From NCBI GenBank assembly GCA_028023455.1, contig JAQFVV010012405.1, forward strand, positions 9,069,923 to 9,133,922: a stretch of DNA of 64,000 nucleotides, in the 5' to 3' direction. The stretch comes from Epiperipatus broadwayi. Its lineage: Eukaryota > Onychophora > Udeonychophora > Euonychophora > Peripatidae. Shown in pieces: positions 33,947 through 48,961 of the stretch (its first letter is position 1; each line of letters begins with the position of its first letter). A program made the translations under genes and the position numbers. The notes under the pieces are model-generated. The model was not told the origin of the DNA. It ran no database searches and saw nothing but the letters and a program-made list of their open reading frames with translations.

Positions 33947-34331
33947 CCCACATCGCGCGAAGCAGTTATAGCGCATTTGCCAGTCATGCTCACGACTTAA
34001 TAGTTTGAATCCTGATCGGAAGAGATGTGAATATTCTTTCAAAATTTAAACAGACTTAAAATTTTTATTTAAGATGTCACACCCATAAATAATCTAGTTA
34101 GCCAATCAAAACTAGTCAGTAAATGGATATCTAGCTATTTTTAACGAAAGGATATAACAAAAGTAGAAATCCGTTAAAATCTTCACAATCATATTTTGAT
34201 AAATTTGATTAGTAATTTCTTTTCCTTCTCTGATTTTCTTTGGAGAATTGTCGCAAATCTTTGTACAATGACTTATTTAAAGACTGTTTTACTATTTACC
34301 TATTCTTTAATAATTTAAATTAAAAAAAAAA
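33947..34331 (+). mobile_element. SINE-A, copy 1 (best-preserved, with tRNA-like head)
   Basis: The head at 33955-34025 has an A-box-like GAAGCAGTTATAGCGC, the anticodon-arm-like TTGCCAGTCATGC, and the B-box AGTTTGAATCCTG (compare GGTTCGAATCC). This is the architecture of a Pol III-transcribed, tRNA-derived retroposon. The body includes ACAGACTTAAAATTTTTATT, AGTTAGCCAATCAAAACTAG, GATATCTAGCTATTTTTAAC and AAGACTGTTTTACTATTTAC, and it ends in a poly-A tail near 34320-34331. Two headless copies are at 21432-21712 and 12195-12505. The GTC in the loop suggests an Asp-type tRNA source; this is tentative. Confidence 0.78.
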
Positions 34332-35884
34332 CAACAACAAACAACACAAAATTAATTGGTAATTTAGTATATATATACATACACATACAAGAACTTTTTA
34401 AAAATTCTATACACACTCAACTATGGGTATTTACTATACATAATAATTTTTTAAAAATATTTATTTAAAATTGATTAAATAGAGAAAACTATGTAAATTG
34501 TAAATCCTTGGCTCACATCATTACTAATCTACGTTAAACATTTCAAATATTCATGTGTGATATCACTTTTCTGAAGAATCATTGTTCTCACATCGGCAAA
34601 TGCTTCCATACCGGTCAAATAAGGTAATGAGATATCGATTTGAACAGTTGAATATAACACATTACTTTAACTTTTGTGATTCAATATTTTAAATAAGGGT
34701 GAATGCAATTAATATGTTCATAATAGATAAAGCAGGTTAAAATGAGAATATCAAGGTACTACAAACGCGAACGATATTTTCGCAAGAACTTAATAAATTT
34801 CCTCTCTATATAATTCCACCCACTTTTTGATAAGTATAATTTTAAAACAAATTAAATACAAGGGAGCTATAGCTAATGTTCTCACGCTAATTTTTAATAT
34901 AGTTTTATTTAACTAAAAAGCAAAAATGAATCTTTAATTATCAAAAAATCTTTTATACAAATTTAAAAATGTTTTTCTATATTTAAATTGTTTTATTTCT
35001 TTTTTAGATTAAAATTTTTGGATTGCATTTTTTTTAGTATATATTTTTCCTTTTTTAAAAAACAAGTAATTATTATTTTTTCCTCTATGTAACACATTTA
35101 TATATGTTATATAATTTTCAGGAAAGAAAGTTTATTGACTCCAAAGAATAAAAACAAAATATTTGATTATCGCTATTGATAGTTTTGCGTAGCTTTTCGC
35201 CTACTTTAAACAAAAGTGCTACTGGTTATCGCTTTACCAAAAACAATGATTTTAGTATGAAGGTAAACCAAGATTAATTACGCCACGATGATCCATTGTT
35301 ATCTCTATAGTCACTGAATCCAAATTGATTGGAATTTAAACCTATTTTTAGGCAGAAAATGGACACACACACACATATATATTTCATTTTTTATTTTTTT
35401 ATTATCAGTACATCTTTCTTCACCTTAGCTCAATCCTATCGCAACTTTCCATCTTTCGGAAGTACGTATGTGTGTCTGATTGACTGACTCAAAGCAAATT
35501 TTATTTATTATATTAACAAATAAATTTTTTTTGGCTAACTTTAAATACATCAATTATAGACTGTTATTTTTAAACAAATAAATATTTTTAAATAAAAGTT
35601 TTTCTGATAGTTTTTTGGGCAGAAAAAAAATTGTCTGTAGTCTTTTTCTTACATTCTCTATCTTTTTATTACTGTATAAAGAAGGCATTAGACTTTCAAA
35701 TGGAAAACAGTTTTAAGATAAAGGTATTACCAGTTTTCTTTGGTTTTTACATCTACATACTGTAGAAATTTAAATACTTTATACAAATTGAATTAACACG
35801 TGCTTCAAGTCATAACTTAAAACTGAATTTGCAATTGTTTGAAAAAGTATGGATTTTTTAAAAACTGTTTGGTTAGCTCTTATA
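34332..35884. other. AT-rich sequence, nothing recognised
   Basis: No gene or family repeat. Short (CA)/(TA) runs lie near 35364. Confidence 0.5.
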
Positions 35885-36421
35885 GCTTTTCCATATCTGT
35901 ATGTTAAATGTAAATATAAGGGGCTTTGAACTCAGACTTTCACTCAACCTCCAACTTCCATGCTATCTCATAGTACCGATATATCTGACCCCAATACGTC
36001 TAAAAGATAAATAATCGCCAATATAGGTATTTTGTGCTAAACCAGTACTCATCAGTTGGTTCAGATTATCATCTCTACACACATATACAATCAGTGCTCA
36101 GCTTTATATTAAGATAGCAAACCTTCATACTTTAATGTACAGGTTCCAATCTACTCCACCCTCCAACTCTTCAGCCGTCCATATCATTGAAAATCTGAAG
36201 ATGGAATGCTCAAAGCTCACACTAATGCCAACATTGTTGTTCCACCCATATTGACCATAGGTCATTCTGACCCCTCATGTATAGAATATAATCCATTTAC
36301 ATACATATATGAGGGATGGGACGACTTCAGGCTTAATACTTAATATTTGATATATAGGCTTTTCCATACTTGTATCTTAAATGTAAATATAAGGGGCTTT
36401 GAACTCAGACTTTCACTCAAT
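35885..36421 (-). mobile_element. Family M hammerhead element, copy 5 (one unit plus terminal overlap)
   Basis: The most complete linear copy. A 60-bp segment (TTCCATAYYTGTATSTTAAAT through GGGGCTTTGAACTCAGAC to TTTCACTCAA) stands at 35889 and again at 36362, giving a unit spacing of 473 bp. Between them lie the ribozyme (minus sense) and the distal region, with blocks TTGTTGTTCCACCCATATTG, GTCATTCTGACCCCTCATG and GAGGGATGGGACGACTTCAG. The terminal overlap is what copying slightly more than once around a circular RNA would leave. No coding capacity. Confidence 0.85.
36011..36069 (-). ncRNA. Hammerhead ribozyme remnant, M copy 5
   Basis: Minus strand: ATAATC, TGA, ACCAA, CTGATGA, GTACT-GGTTT-AGCAC, AAAA, stem III ATA-CC-TAT, A, TTGGC, GATTAT. 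Stem III is a perfect 3 bp with a 2-nt loop here, and stem I is intact apart from one end pair. The G of GAAA is A, so cleavage is not expected. Confidence 0.68.
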
Positions 36422-37669
36422 TTTAGTAAATTATTTAAAATGTTTTATTCAACTAAGCAAATTGAGGTATGTATATTTTATTTTTTTCAACTGAAATGAA
36501 TTCATGAATTTTCAGTTTTAGATTCATCAAAACTCTCCATTACATATTTGCAGCTTTTACCTGTTTTTATTTTGCATCTACAACTCTTATTAAAAGTATT
36601 GTTTTGAAAGTCACTTATGTTTTTTTTTGCCGTTTTTCTGCAGTTGTATTTATCAATGGAAAAAAACTTTCTATTTGACCAATTTTGGTAAAAGCATAAA
36701 TAAAATAATGAACATATTCTTACAAATGAAGTACCAATTTTGAAAATAAAAAATAACAAAAATTTTATCAATACAAATAATTTTATCTCAGTTTTCTATT
36801 TAAAAGTGTATTTAATGAAAAAAAGGTATTCCACATCCGTTCTGTGTATTTTGGATAAATTTCATTAAACCATAAGTTAAAATAGTGAAGATATTTTTTA
36901 AATGTTTAAAATCAACTTTTCACTTAAAAAAAAACAAACCAAAAAAAAAATTATCAGTGAGCATTTTCTGTTTGGAATAACAAACTTTTAGCAGTACAAT
37001 TTCCTTCTAAAAATTACATTAAATATAAATTAAAATGTGTGTTGAGCATGTGCAGAATTTTTTTTTTTCCAAAAAGAAATTTGATTTTCTTCCTTGAAAA
37101 ACTGAATTATGATGACCTCAAAGTTCAATTGTTACTATAAAAATTTTAATCAGTTAAATGGATTTTAACCACTAATTCATTACCAGATTTTATTGTTTAA
37201 AACCTCTACATCACATTTGATTTCTTATTTTTCAGATTTTCTTTAGTTTGTATTTTTAAAATAAAATAAAAGCTAGTTTTCTATTTTATTTTTCCATTTT
37301 CACAAATTTCATTGTAAATGCAAATTCAAAAAACAAAATTAATCTAAAAAATAAAATTTCACTTTGTAAATTAAAAGAAGACTTAGTAATAAACAGAAAT
37401 AAATAGAAGATAATCAATCAAATGACTTTCAGACTAAAAAAATATTTTAATGCAAAAATAATTATTATCTCAAACGTCTTTACATTTAGTACATATTTTA
37501 ATAATAAAAAACTGTTAATTCTATTGTGTTATGTGTGAATCGCAGACTCAAACCAAAAGTAACAAAAAATATAAACACCTGAAATTTAATTAATATGATT
37601 TATTAGGATTATATATATATTTACCTAATATACAATATCAATGAATATATTGCCACGTATATAATCTCA
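36422..37669. other. AT-rich sequence, nothing recognised
   Basis: The minus-strand frame 36502-36771 is lysine- and phenylalanine-rich with no recognisable domain. I do not call it a gene. Confidence 0.45.
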
Positions 37670-38150
37670 ATTAATGCAGGGCCGATGGTGGCTGAAAGAC
37701 TTAATTTACTTCAATCTTTATATAACAACCTGCCTCGTGAGTTTGTCCAATGACTCTTCCGGTTGTATCAGACAGCTTGCCTCAAGTTGGCTCCAGCCTT
37801 AGAAGCTTTCAGTCCTATTGGGACTTGCTTCACTGTGTAAACCTATAGCATAATGGCTATAATGAAAACATTCACTGTTAGTTGTGGGTTCATAGAGAAT
37901 GCATACCATTGCTTAGGTTAGACAGACATTCTCTCCTTACCCCTAAAAAGGCTGACTATTTATTGCCAGATTCCCAACCTTAATCAAATAATCAGATTCA
38001 GAGAGCATCATTGCCTATTGGCCCATACTAACCATTGGCTGATTTTTATCTATATGTTTAACCATTGGTTAGCAGCAATGAATGCTCAATTCGATCAGAT
38101 AAGGAAGGAATCTGGACTAGTCCATTTCTGAAGTCAAGGTGAGATATGAC
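37670..38150. other. GC-richer unclassified segment, possibly an old mobile element
   Basis: Composition changes sharply at both ends (GCAGGGCCGATGGTGGCTG to AAGTCAAGGTGAGATATGAC). No long frame, tRNA-like box or terminal repeat was found, and no second copy lies in the window. A decayed repeat is the likeliest explanation. Confidence 0.35.
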
Positions 38151-38486
38151 AGAAATATTAATATTCAATTTATGATTATCAAAAACAATAAAAATTATAA
38201 GATTTTTTTTTTGTAAAAATTATAAGATTATTGACAGAATAATGTTTACAATAGATTTACTGTTTGACATCAGTAAATTTTAGTTGACTAATTTTCTGTT
38301 AGAAAATTACCTTTTTAAATCAAATATTTAATAGTTTTACAAAAAAATAATTAATTAAAAACAGATACATTATATATAAAATAGTTAGCTTGTTTTCACA
38401 ATGTAAACAAAAGCCAATGCTATGCTAGTATAGTAGCATACTTTTACCTATTCATAATATTGTAGATTCATTGTTAAAAACACCAA
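38151..38486. other. AT-rich sequence, nothing recognised
   Basis: Contains a short direct repeat (AAAAATTATAAGATT twice, near 38191 and 38216). Confidence 0.5.
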
Positions 38487-38816
38487 AACATCACATGATC
38501 ATCATTTCCTATAATTATACAGGTGAATGAGCTTGGATTAAAAACATTAATGTGTTTTTTTTTTTTTAATCTTGGTTGACTAGCTTTATAGTTAACTAAA
38601 TAGGTAAAAGGTAACTGCTAAAAGGTTGAATGAGATCATTAGAACTAGGTATAATTGGATCTAAAGCTCCTCACTGATGAAAGCCACAAGCTAGAAACTA
38701 GCCTGGTGATATTCAATAAGTAGGCACTAGATGGAGATTTTAAGCACAAATCTACTTGCATCCATTGATTATAAAGGCTTGTACTAGGTGGCACACTGTA
38801 TAGAGAGTTTTCTACT
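38487..38816 (+). mobile_element. Family N hammerhead element, copy 3
   Basis: Starts with the inverted N terminus AAAACATCACATGATCATC and continues through GGTAAAAGGTAACTGC, GATCTAAAGCTCC, the ribozyme, GTAGGCACTAGATGG, ATCCATTGATTA and GGTGGCACACTGTATAGAGAG. It therefore has one full ribozyme-bearing arm and only a short inverted piece at the left. The 3' tail seen in the other copies is missing. No target duplication is obvious. Confidence 0.8.
38664..38716 (+). ncRNA. Hammerhead ribozyme, N copy 3 (cleavage site mutated)
   Basis: Order: AAAGC, TCCTCA, CTGATGA (38674-38680), A-AGC-CACAA-GCT-A, GAAA (38694-38697), CTAG, CC, TGGTGA. Stem II is AGC/GCT where copy 2 has GGC/GCC: a compensatory double change that supports the fold. 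The cleavage triplet is GCC instead of GTC, so this copy should be inactive. Confidence 0.72.
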
Positions 38817-43041
<4,225 letters not shown>

Positions 43042-43589
43042 AAAATGATATATATAATGTTTTGCCAATTACAATTCTGAAAATATGCAGAGTGTCAAAA
43101 CTGATAATTGGAGTAATAAAATTTTTGCTTGAAATTTTTGTGAAGACTATTAAAGTTAATATGGGCACTATTTTCAAGCTTTAACCCAATGGGATTTTTT
43201 TGTTGAAAATCCTGTTTTGTCTTGCATTCAACATGAAATAAACTTTTTGAGATTTTTACAACCACTATAGAAACATCAGCATCTATCTTAAAAATTCACT
43301 GAATTATCATTTTCATCACTTCTTGATTTATGAAAGAATAAAGATTTCTTTATTTTTAATATAGTTATCCAGTTTCTTTTAATCAATACTTCTCTTCTTC
43401 ACATTATTACAGCAAATTTGTTTATTTCAACCATACATAAGCCATGTGATCTTTTTCTAAATCTTGTATAAATCTCTTGGAATTCAGTTTTAAGCATTAA
43501 CAGGTTATCTATTGTCATTTCTTCTGGGATAAAAATATCGTTGACACTTGTTTATTTTTTCATCCATATATTTTTGGTTCAATATTTTC
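43042..43589. other. AT-rich sequence, possibly the eroded end of LINE H
   Basis: Directly downstream (minus strand) of the recognisable LINE H domains. The translation is too broken to align. Confidence 0.4.
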
Positions 43590-44150
43590 TTATTACAAAA
43601 TATAGCTCTCCATAGTTCATTGCATAGTCTAAAGTCTTCGAATTATTCTTCTATTAAATTTTCATGTTTCAGATTTATTTGTGGATGTGGTAAAACATCT
43701 ATTGAAACATTTATTTTTCAAACACATAGGCATAGTTCATTTTAATCATTAGTTATTTTTATCAAAAACACTCTGTCCAAGTTTAATTCTATGATTAATT
43801 TCATCCATTGTGTTGTCATCTGCAGTAATAATCAAATATATTTGTAGTTATTAATTTATACTTTGTTTCATCAATCATTATTTTCTTCTTATGAAGAAAA
43901 ACACATTGAACATTATTTCACTTTTTTAGCATTTTTTTAGGCCTATTTTTTTAATTTTATTTGACAATTTGTTTATTATTTCTTAAATTTCTAAAACATT
44001 ATTTGGAAAAACAACAATTTTAATTGCAAAGTCTAAATGACTTAATTAATCTCTATTTACTTTTTAGTCCCTTAGATTGTCTTTTTAATCTATAAAATAT
44101 TTATTATAAAACAGCTATAAATTTTTTTATCAAATTTACTATTTTTATAA
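43590..44150 (-). mobile_element. Decayed LINE fragment, family H (reverse transcriptase thumb region)
   Basis: Minus-strand translation gives, in order: INKLSNKIKKIGLKK and EIMFN near 43960-44000 (family 'L...S.KIGLKMN.SKTKVMFN'), then DDNTMDEINHRIKLGQSVF near 43770-43830 (family 'D...EI..RI..GW.AF'), KMPMCLKNKCFNRCF near 43700-43740 (family 'K.P.CLKRKVFNQC'), SETWKFNRRIIRRL near 43640, and MESYIL (family 'AMERAMLG'). These are successive blocks of a non-LTR reverse transcriptase that follow the YADD box. They lie in one direction across multiple frames with many stops, so this is an old relic. The plus-strand frame 43548-43745 is its shadow. Confidence 0.8.
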
Positions 44151-44255
44151 GAACTGGTAGAAGATATTAAGTGATCATTTTATATTTACTTAACTATCTG
44201 ACAAAGAGATTGGTAGACTGATATTAAAGACGTTTGAAAATTTATCATTCCAATG

Positions 44256-44258
<3 letters not shown>

Positions 44259-44320
<62 letters not shown>
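44259..44320. repeat. (AT)n microsatellite, about 31 units
   Basis: Uninterrupted AT array. The minus-strand frame over it is spurious. Confidence 0.97.
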
Positions 44321-44323
<3 letters not shown>

Positions 44324-45131
44324 GTGAGATATCATCTAGTATAAAATTTCCAAGACCCAACAATGAAACGTTGTGGGTTGAAACATCTGAATTCTCATCC
44401 AAAAAGGATAACCTGATTATTACAAAGAATAATTCCCATTATCCTATTAGATTTGCAAATTACAAATTATTAACTACAACAATAATAATAGTTGCAGTTT
44501 CACTAAAGCATTTTCAAATGTGTTATGACTTCATTCATTTCATATGATTTGCATAAATTTGCATTCATTATGTTTACACATAATAATGACTATGAATATG
44601 GAATAAAAATACTCTGAAAGCACTAAGCTAAACATTGTTATTTGTGAAATTTTTTATTAACTTCACCTACATACTTTAAAGCATATTATAAGTATTTAAA
44701 GTCCAAAAAACTTTAAACATTCAGTCAGCACATTCTAAACTTTTTTAATCTGAAATAGTATATTCTAAATTAACTGACTATCAATGAAACCGTTATACAA
44801 TCTCAATAAAAATTTATATAGTGGGAGTACACAACTACTTCACACCATCTTCTTTCTTGAATACATTAAAAATGTTGGTAACAAAAAATACTTGAGTAAT
44901 TTGTGATTCTCATTAATTCCAAGTTAAAAATTGTTTTAATAATGCGGGCACCTTGAATTGTCTTTGCCATAAAAAAAGAGGGAACATGGTTTCGATTATT
45001 CTATACTTGTCAGAGACTACCTAATATGCAAGATTTTAATACCAGCATTGTATAGAAATGCAAACATTTTAGTTCAGTCTCTAGTAAAAGTCTTTGTTAG
45101 AGCCTATTCCCCAACATTCATATAGTACATT
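44321..45131. other. AT-rich sequence, nothing recognised
   Basis: No signature found. Confidence 0.5.
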
Positions 45132-45690
45132 TTAACATAGACATTCATGCTTCTTTCTGCTATTCACTCTATCCTTTACAACTAATACATATGACCACAC
45201 ACATGTTAAAAAGCGATGTGATCTCCAATATATATATTTCATGCTGAACTAGCACCTATTAGTTGATCCAGATCATCACCCCCCCCCATATATAATCAGT
45301 CCTTTGTTTATATTAAGAGAGCAATTCTTTAAACTTTAAGGGTCAGGTTTCACTCTATTCCACCCTATAATTCTTTAGCTATTCATACCATTGAAATATG
45401 ATGATGAAACACTCAAATCCCTTGTTGATGCCAATATTATTGTCAAGTTCATGCTGACTTTAAGTCACTTTGATCCCTCATGAATTTGGTTCATTTAAAT
45501 ACATAGAAGAAGGATGGGCAGGATACAGGCTGAATCTGTAATATTTGAATACAAGTATAATTTATATCATGGAATTTAGATGTAATTATAGGAGATTTAA
45601 ACACAGACTTTTAAACTTCATTCAGCTATCCACTCAAATCCCCTATAATTACATCTAAACTCAAAGCATATAAATTATACTTGTATTCAA
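45132..45690 (-). mobile_element. Family M hammerhead element, copy 7 (unit plus overlap, with inverted head)
   Basis: Head-like sequence (AACATAGACATTCATGC... CTATTCACTC) at 45132 recurs as AACACAGACTTTTAAAC... CTATCCACTC at 45600, a spacing of about 467 bp. The unit in between carries the decayed ribozyme and the distal blocks TTGTTGATGCCAATATTATTG and GTCACTTTGATCCCTCATG. The right end is a head palindrome: TTGAATACAAGTATAATTTA at 45545-45598 mirrored at 45636-45690. This is the third copy with the same head-unit-head layout. Confidence 0.8.
45219..45276 (-). ncRNA. Hammerhead ribozyme remnant, M copy 7
   Basis: Minus strand: GATCA-type outer stem, TGG, ATCAA, CTAATAG (in place of CTGATGA), GTGCT-AGTTC-AGCAT, GAAA, ATA-TA-TAT, A, TTGGA, GATCA. 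Stems II and III are well formed. The core box has two changed bases, so no activity is expected. Confidence 0.6.
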
Positions 45691-46898
45691 ACATTTTAGA
45701 TATGTAGGGTAATGATCTAAAAAGGCATCCAACTAATTTATCAAATAAAGCAGAACAAAAAAATTAAAGGATAAAAAATCATTTCACAAGATAACTTTAT
45801 GGTCACACAGTCACTTATAAACAAAGATTATTCTTTTTAGATTTGACAGATTGGTAGGATAAAATAGGATAATCATAATATGATAAAATCATTGTCAGAA
45901 TTGTTAAATTAAGTAGGTTTATATCAAAACTAATATGAAAGATTATTGTTTTACAGTTAACTTAATACATATACTTGGAAGTAAATTGATATCAAATTAA
46001 ATTTTGCATTCACATGTCAAACCTTTGTATATATGTCAAATTTCCTCCATTTTTTTGCATGTGATACAAAAAGGTTTAAGTAACTGTGTATTGAGCATTA
46101 GATTTTTTAAATATATAATAATAATCATTTGCACTCTGCCTTGTAAACAAGTGTTTTTTTAATTAGTTGATGTAACAATTTTTTTTAAAGATTTAATATA
46201 AATTACATAAAAGATTTTAAATGTGAGAATTGTACGTCAGTGAGAAAGACTGTCATTATGGCAGAATACAAAAATTCCAGGCTTTCAGCCTGTCGTTTTT
46301 GTAATAATTGGTTGTTTTAACAATTTTTTTTAAAAAAGATTTAATGTAAATTAAACAAAACATTTTAATATTATATAAATAAATTTCTGAATTTTAATAA
46401 AGCTAAATTAAAATTTACATTTTAAAATATATTTGTTATATCTGATAGCTTTAAATAAATATAGTGTCCTTCGAATTAATAGTTACCATTTTTTAATTTT
46501 GGAATATAAAAATACTGGTCATTTGTACAATATTTTTTTAATTAAATATATTTCTAATTTTTCATTTAATTGGTTACGTTAACATTTTTTTAAGAATTAA
46601 GGTAAATATGTTTTTTTATTAAACATTGCTAATTTATAAAAAATCATTAGGGGATTAACAGATCATGAAACCATGGAGCATCTTAATGATAAATTGGATT
46701 TTGTGGCTGTTTCTGCAGCTGGATGGGAATCTTAATCCCTGCAGTTAAGAGCACTAGTATTGATTTTTTCCTAGTGTTTTTTATTTATGATGGAATTACT
46801 TTCTTTGCATAAATATAGTGGTTGTGATATCATCAGATAAACATTCTTTCACCAATCAGACAACAGAAAAATTAAGAGATTTTATAATGGTGATCATG
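45691..46898. other. AT-rich sequence with a weak 145-bp duplication
   Basis: AACAATTTTTTTTAAA followed by AGATTTAATRTAAATTA occurs at about 46174 and 46319, with a possible third, weaker copy near 46578. A GC-richer hairpin-like piece (CCAGGCTTTCAGCCTG) lies at 46278-46293. No gene was recognised. Confidence 0.45.
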
Positions 46899-47142
<244 letters not shown>

Positions 47143-48114
47143 TCAATTTAGCTAATAAAGTAATAACAGTTAAAATTTGCAAACAAAAATACAAAAACTT
47201 TAAACAAAAATAATGTTAAGAATGAATTTATAATAGAATAATAAAAAGTTAAATCTAATAACAACTAAAAAAAAAAAGTGAAACAATAATAACATTGTTG
47301 CAAAATAGAGAATAGAAAAATAAAATACATAATTTGAAATAAATAAACAAACATATAAAGACAGAAATTGTTACAAAAAATACTGTATATTTATTATATA
47401 ACTAATTTGTTGTAAACACTTTTTGGAAATCAAATGCATAATATCAATTAAATCTAACAACACTAATATATAAAGATGTTAAATAGTTTAGACCAGAATG
47501 AAAAGCTGTTTTTAAATTATTTGAAGATGTTTAAATAAAGCTTATAAAAAATTATGTGTCTGATGAACATTTATAATAGAAAGTCTAGAATGTAAATAAT
47601 TTTATTTACAATAAATATTAAAAATATCTCTTTATTGATATAGAGAGCAATATCAAGCAAACCATGATACTTCTATACAACTTTAACAGAAAAGAAAACT
47701 GATCTAATGTCAATAATAGCAATGTATAGCATTATAAACAGAAAAAACATAAAACTTAAGAGACATTGTAATATATAATGCACTAATAATAAGCAAGATA
47801 AATAGAAATCAAAGCAGATATAGGATGAAATTTTGCTAAGTCAAAGAACATATAATTTAACTTGATAACACAGGACAAAGAAATACAATATAATTTAATC
47901 AGAATAATCTGAGATCAGTAAAAATTCCTAAATAACAATAATTATTTACAAAAATAATAGTATCTCAAGCATGCATTATTAAAATTCAAAATTTATGTAT
48001 GGCAAATAATATTAACAGGAAAGGACTAAATTGGTATGAAAAATAGTATTATCTTTGTTTTTTATTCATGTTTACTGACAATTATATATATATATATATT
48101 AGTTATTTAATAAG
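47143..48114. other. AT-rich sequence, nothing recognised
   Basis: A-rich on the plus strand. No frame or family repeat was found. Confidence 0.5.
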
Positions 48115-48321
48115 TACAACATATATTTAAAAAAGTTTGTTTAATACTTTAACAACATATTATGTTGAGCCTGCTTTGACTACGGAGTAGACATATTCAT
48201 ATTGTAAGATTTTCTTGGATAACTACAATTATGAATATGTCTGTCAGTTAGTCGAAAAAAGTTTCAACATAATATGTTATTAAAGTATTAAACAAGCTTT
48301 TCTTAATATACATGTTGTATG
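48115..48321. mobile_element. Near-perfect palindrome with about 95-bp arms
   Basis: The left arm starts GTACAACATATATTTAAAAA and the right arm ends with the near-complement TTCTTAATATACATGTTGTAT. The core TTTAATACTTTAAYAACATA is mirrored exactly for more than 30 bp. The arms meet near 48215 with almost no spacer. Mismatches are few, so it is young or maintained. No hammerhead boxes and no coding capacity. Confidence 0.85.
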
Positions 48322-48769
48322 TATTTATTTTTTGAATTATATTTTTCCTAGAAAAATGTAAAAAGAGATTGGAATTATATTAATTATTTAGTAATTAATT
48401 AATTTTTTCTAAGTTGACTAAAGAAAAAGCATTATAGGACAAGACAATATCAAAACTACAAATCATTATATTTCAGTTGCATTCAAAATATTTCATTAAA
48501 ATAATTTAAAAGCAAAAGAAGATCAATGCATGGAATTTCCATGATTAAATTACTCTACTGTTATTACCAATGAATATTTGTTGTCTAGTTTTTTTTTTAT
48601 TTAAAAATTTAGATTTATTGATAATAGGTATATACAAAAGTTTTCAATGATAGTTATAAATGTTTATTTTTTTATCTTTTAAATAACCTTCTAATCAAAG
48701 ATAAAAAGCACCATAAAAATTATATGAATAAGTATGTTTAAAATTTTATGAGAAACAAAATCAAACTAA
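48322..48769. other. AT-rich sequence, nothing recognised
   Basis: No signature found. Confidence 0.5.
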
Positions 48770-48961
48770 AAGTCATAGATCAATTCATAGATCACATGAC
48801 CCTATCTCTTAAGCTTGTAAGTTATAAACAGTGAGGATTGCCAATTCCTCTACAAGCTTTATGATAAATGCCTAGCCAGAGCCAGCACTTAAAATATCTC
48901 TGGCTCTGGCTAGGCATTTATCATAAAGCTTGTAGAAGAATTGGCAATCCTCACTGTTTAC
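48770..48961. mobile_element. Fold-back element related to 18614-18760
   Basis: The arms 48825-48885 and 48901-48961 (AACAGTGAGGATTGCCAATT to GCCTAGCCAGAGCCAG and its complement) are almost identical, with a 15-bp loop (CACTTAAAATATCTC). Sequence outside the left arm (AAGTCATAGATCAATTC, ATCACATGACCC) is shared with 18614-18660 but is not mirrored on the right. Confidence 0.85.

Noticed and set aside
35885-36421. Terminal direct repeats of M copy 5 as LTRs of a classical LTR element
   Set aside because: They are only about 60 bp, with no TG..CA ends, primer-binding site or polypurine tract. Circular-RNA overlap explains them better.
36502-36771. 89-codon minus-strand frame
   Set aside because: Low-complexity Lys/Phe composition typical of AT-rich DNA, with no recognisable domain.
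46825-46840. TCATCAG (inverted hammerhead core)
   Set aside because: No GAAA box or pairing stems at the required distance.
47557-47590. CTGATGA followed by GAAAG, a possible further hammerhead
   Set aside because: The sequence between the boxes does not form stem II, and no stem I partner exists.
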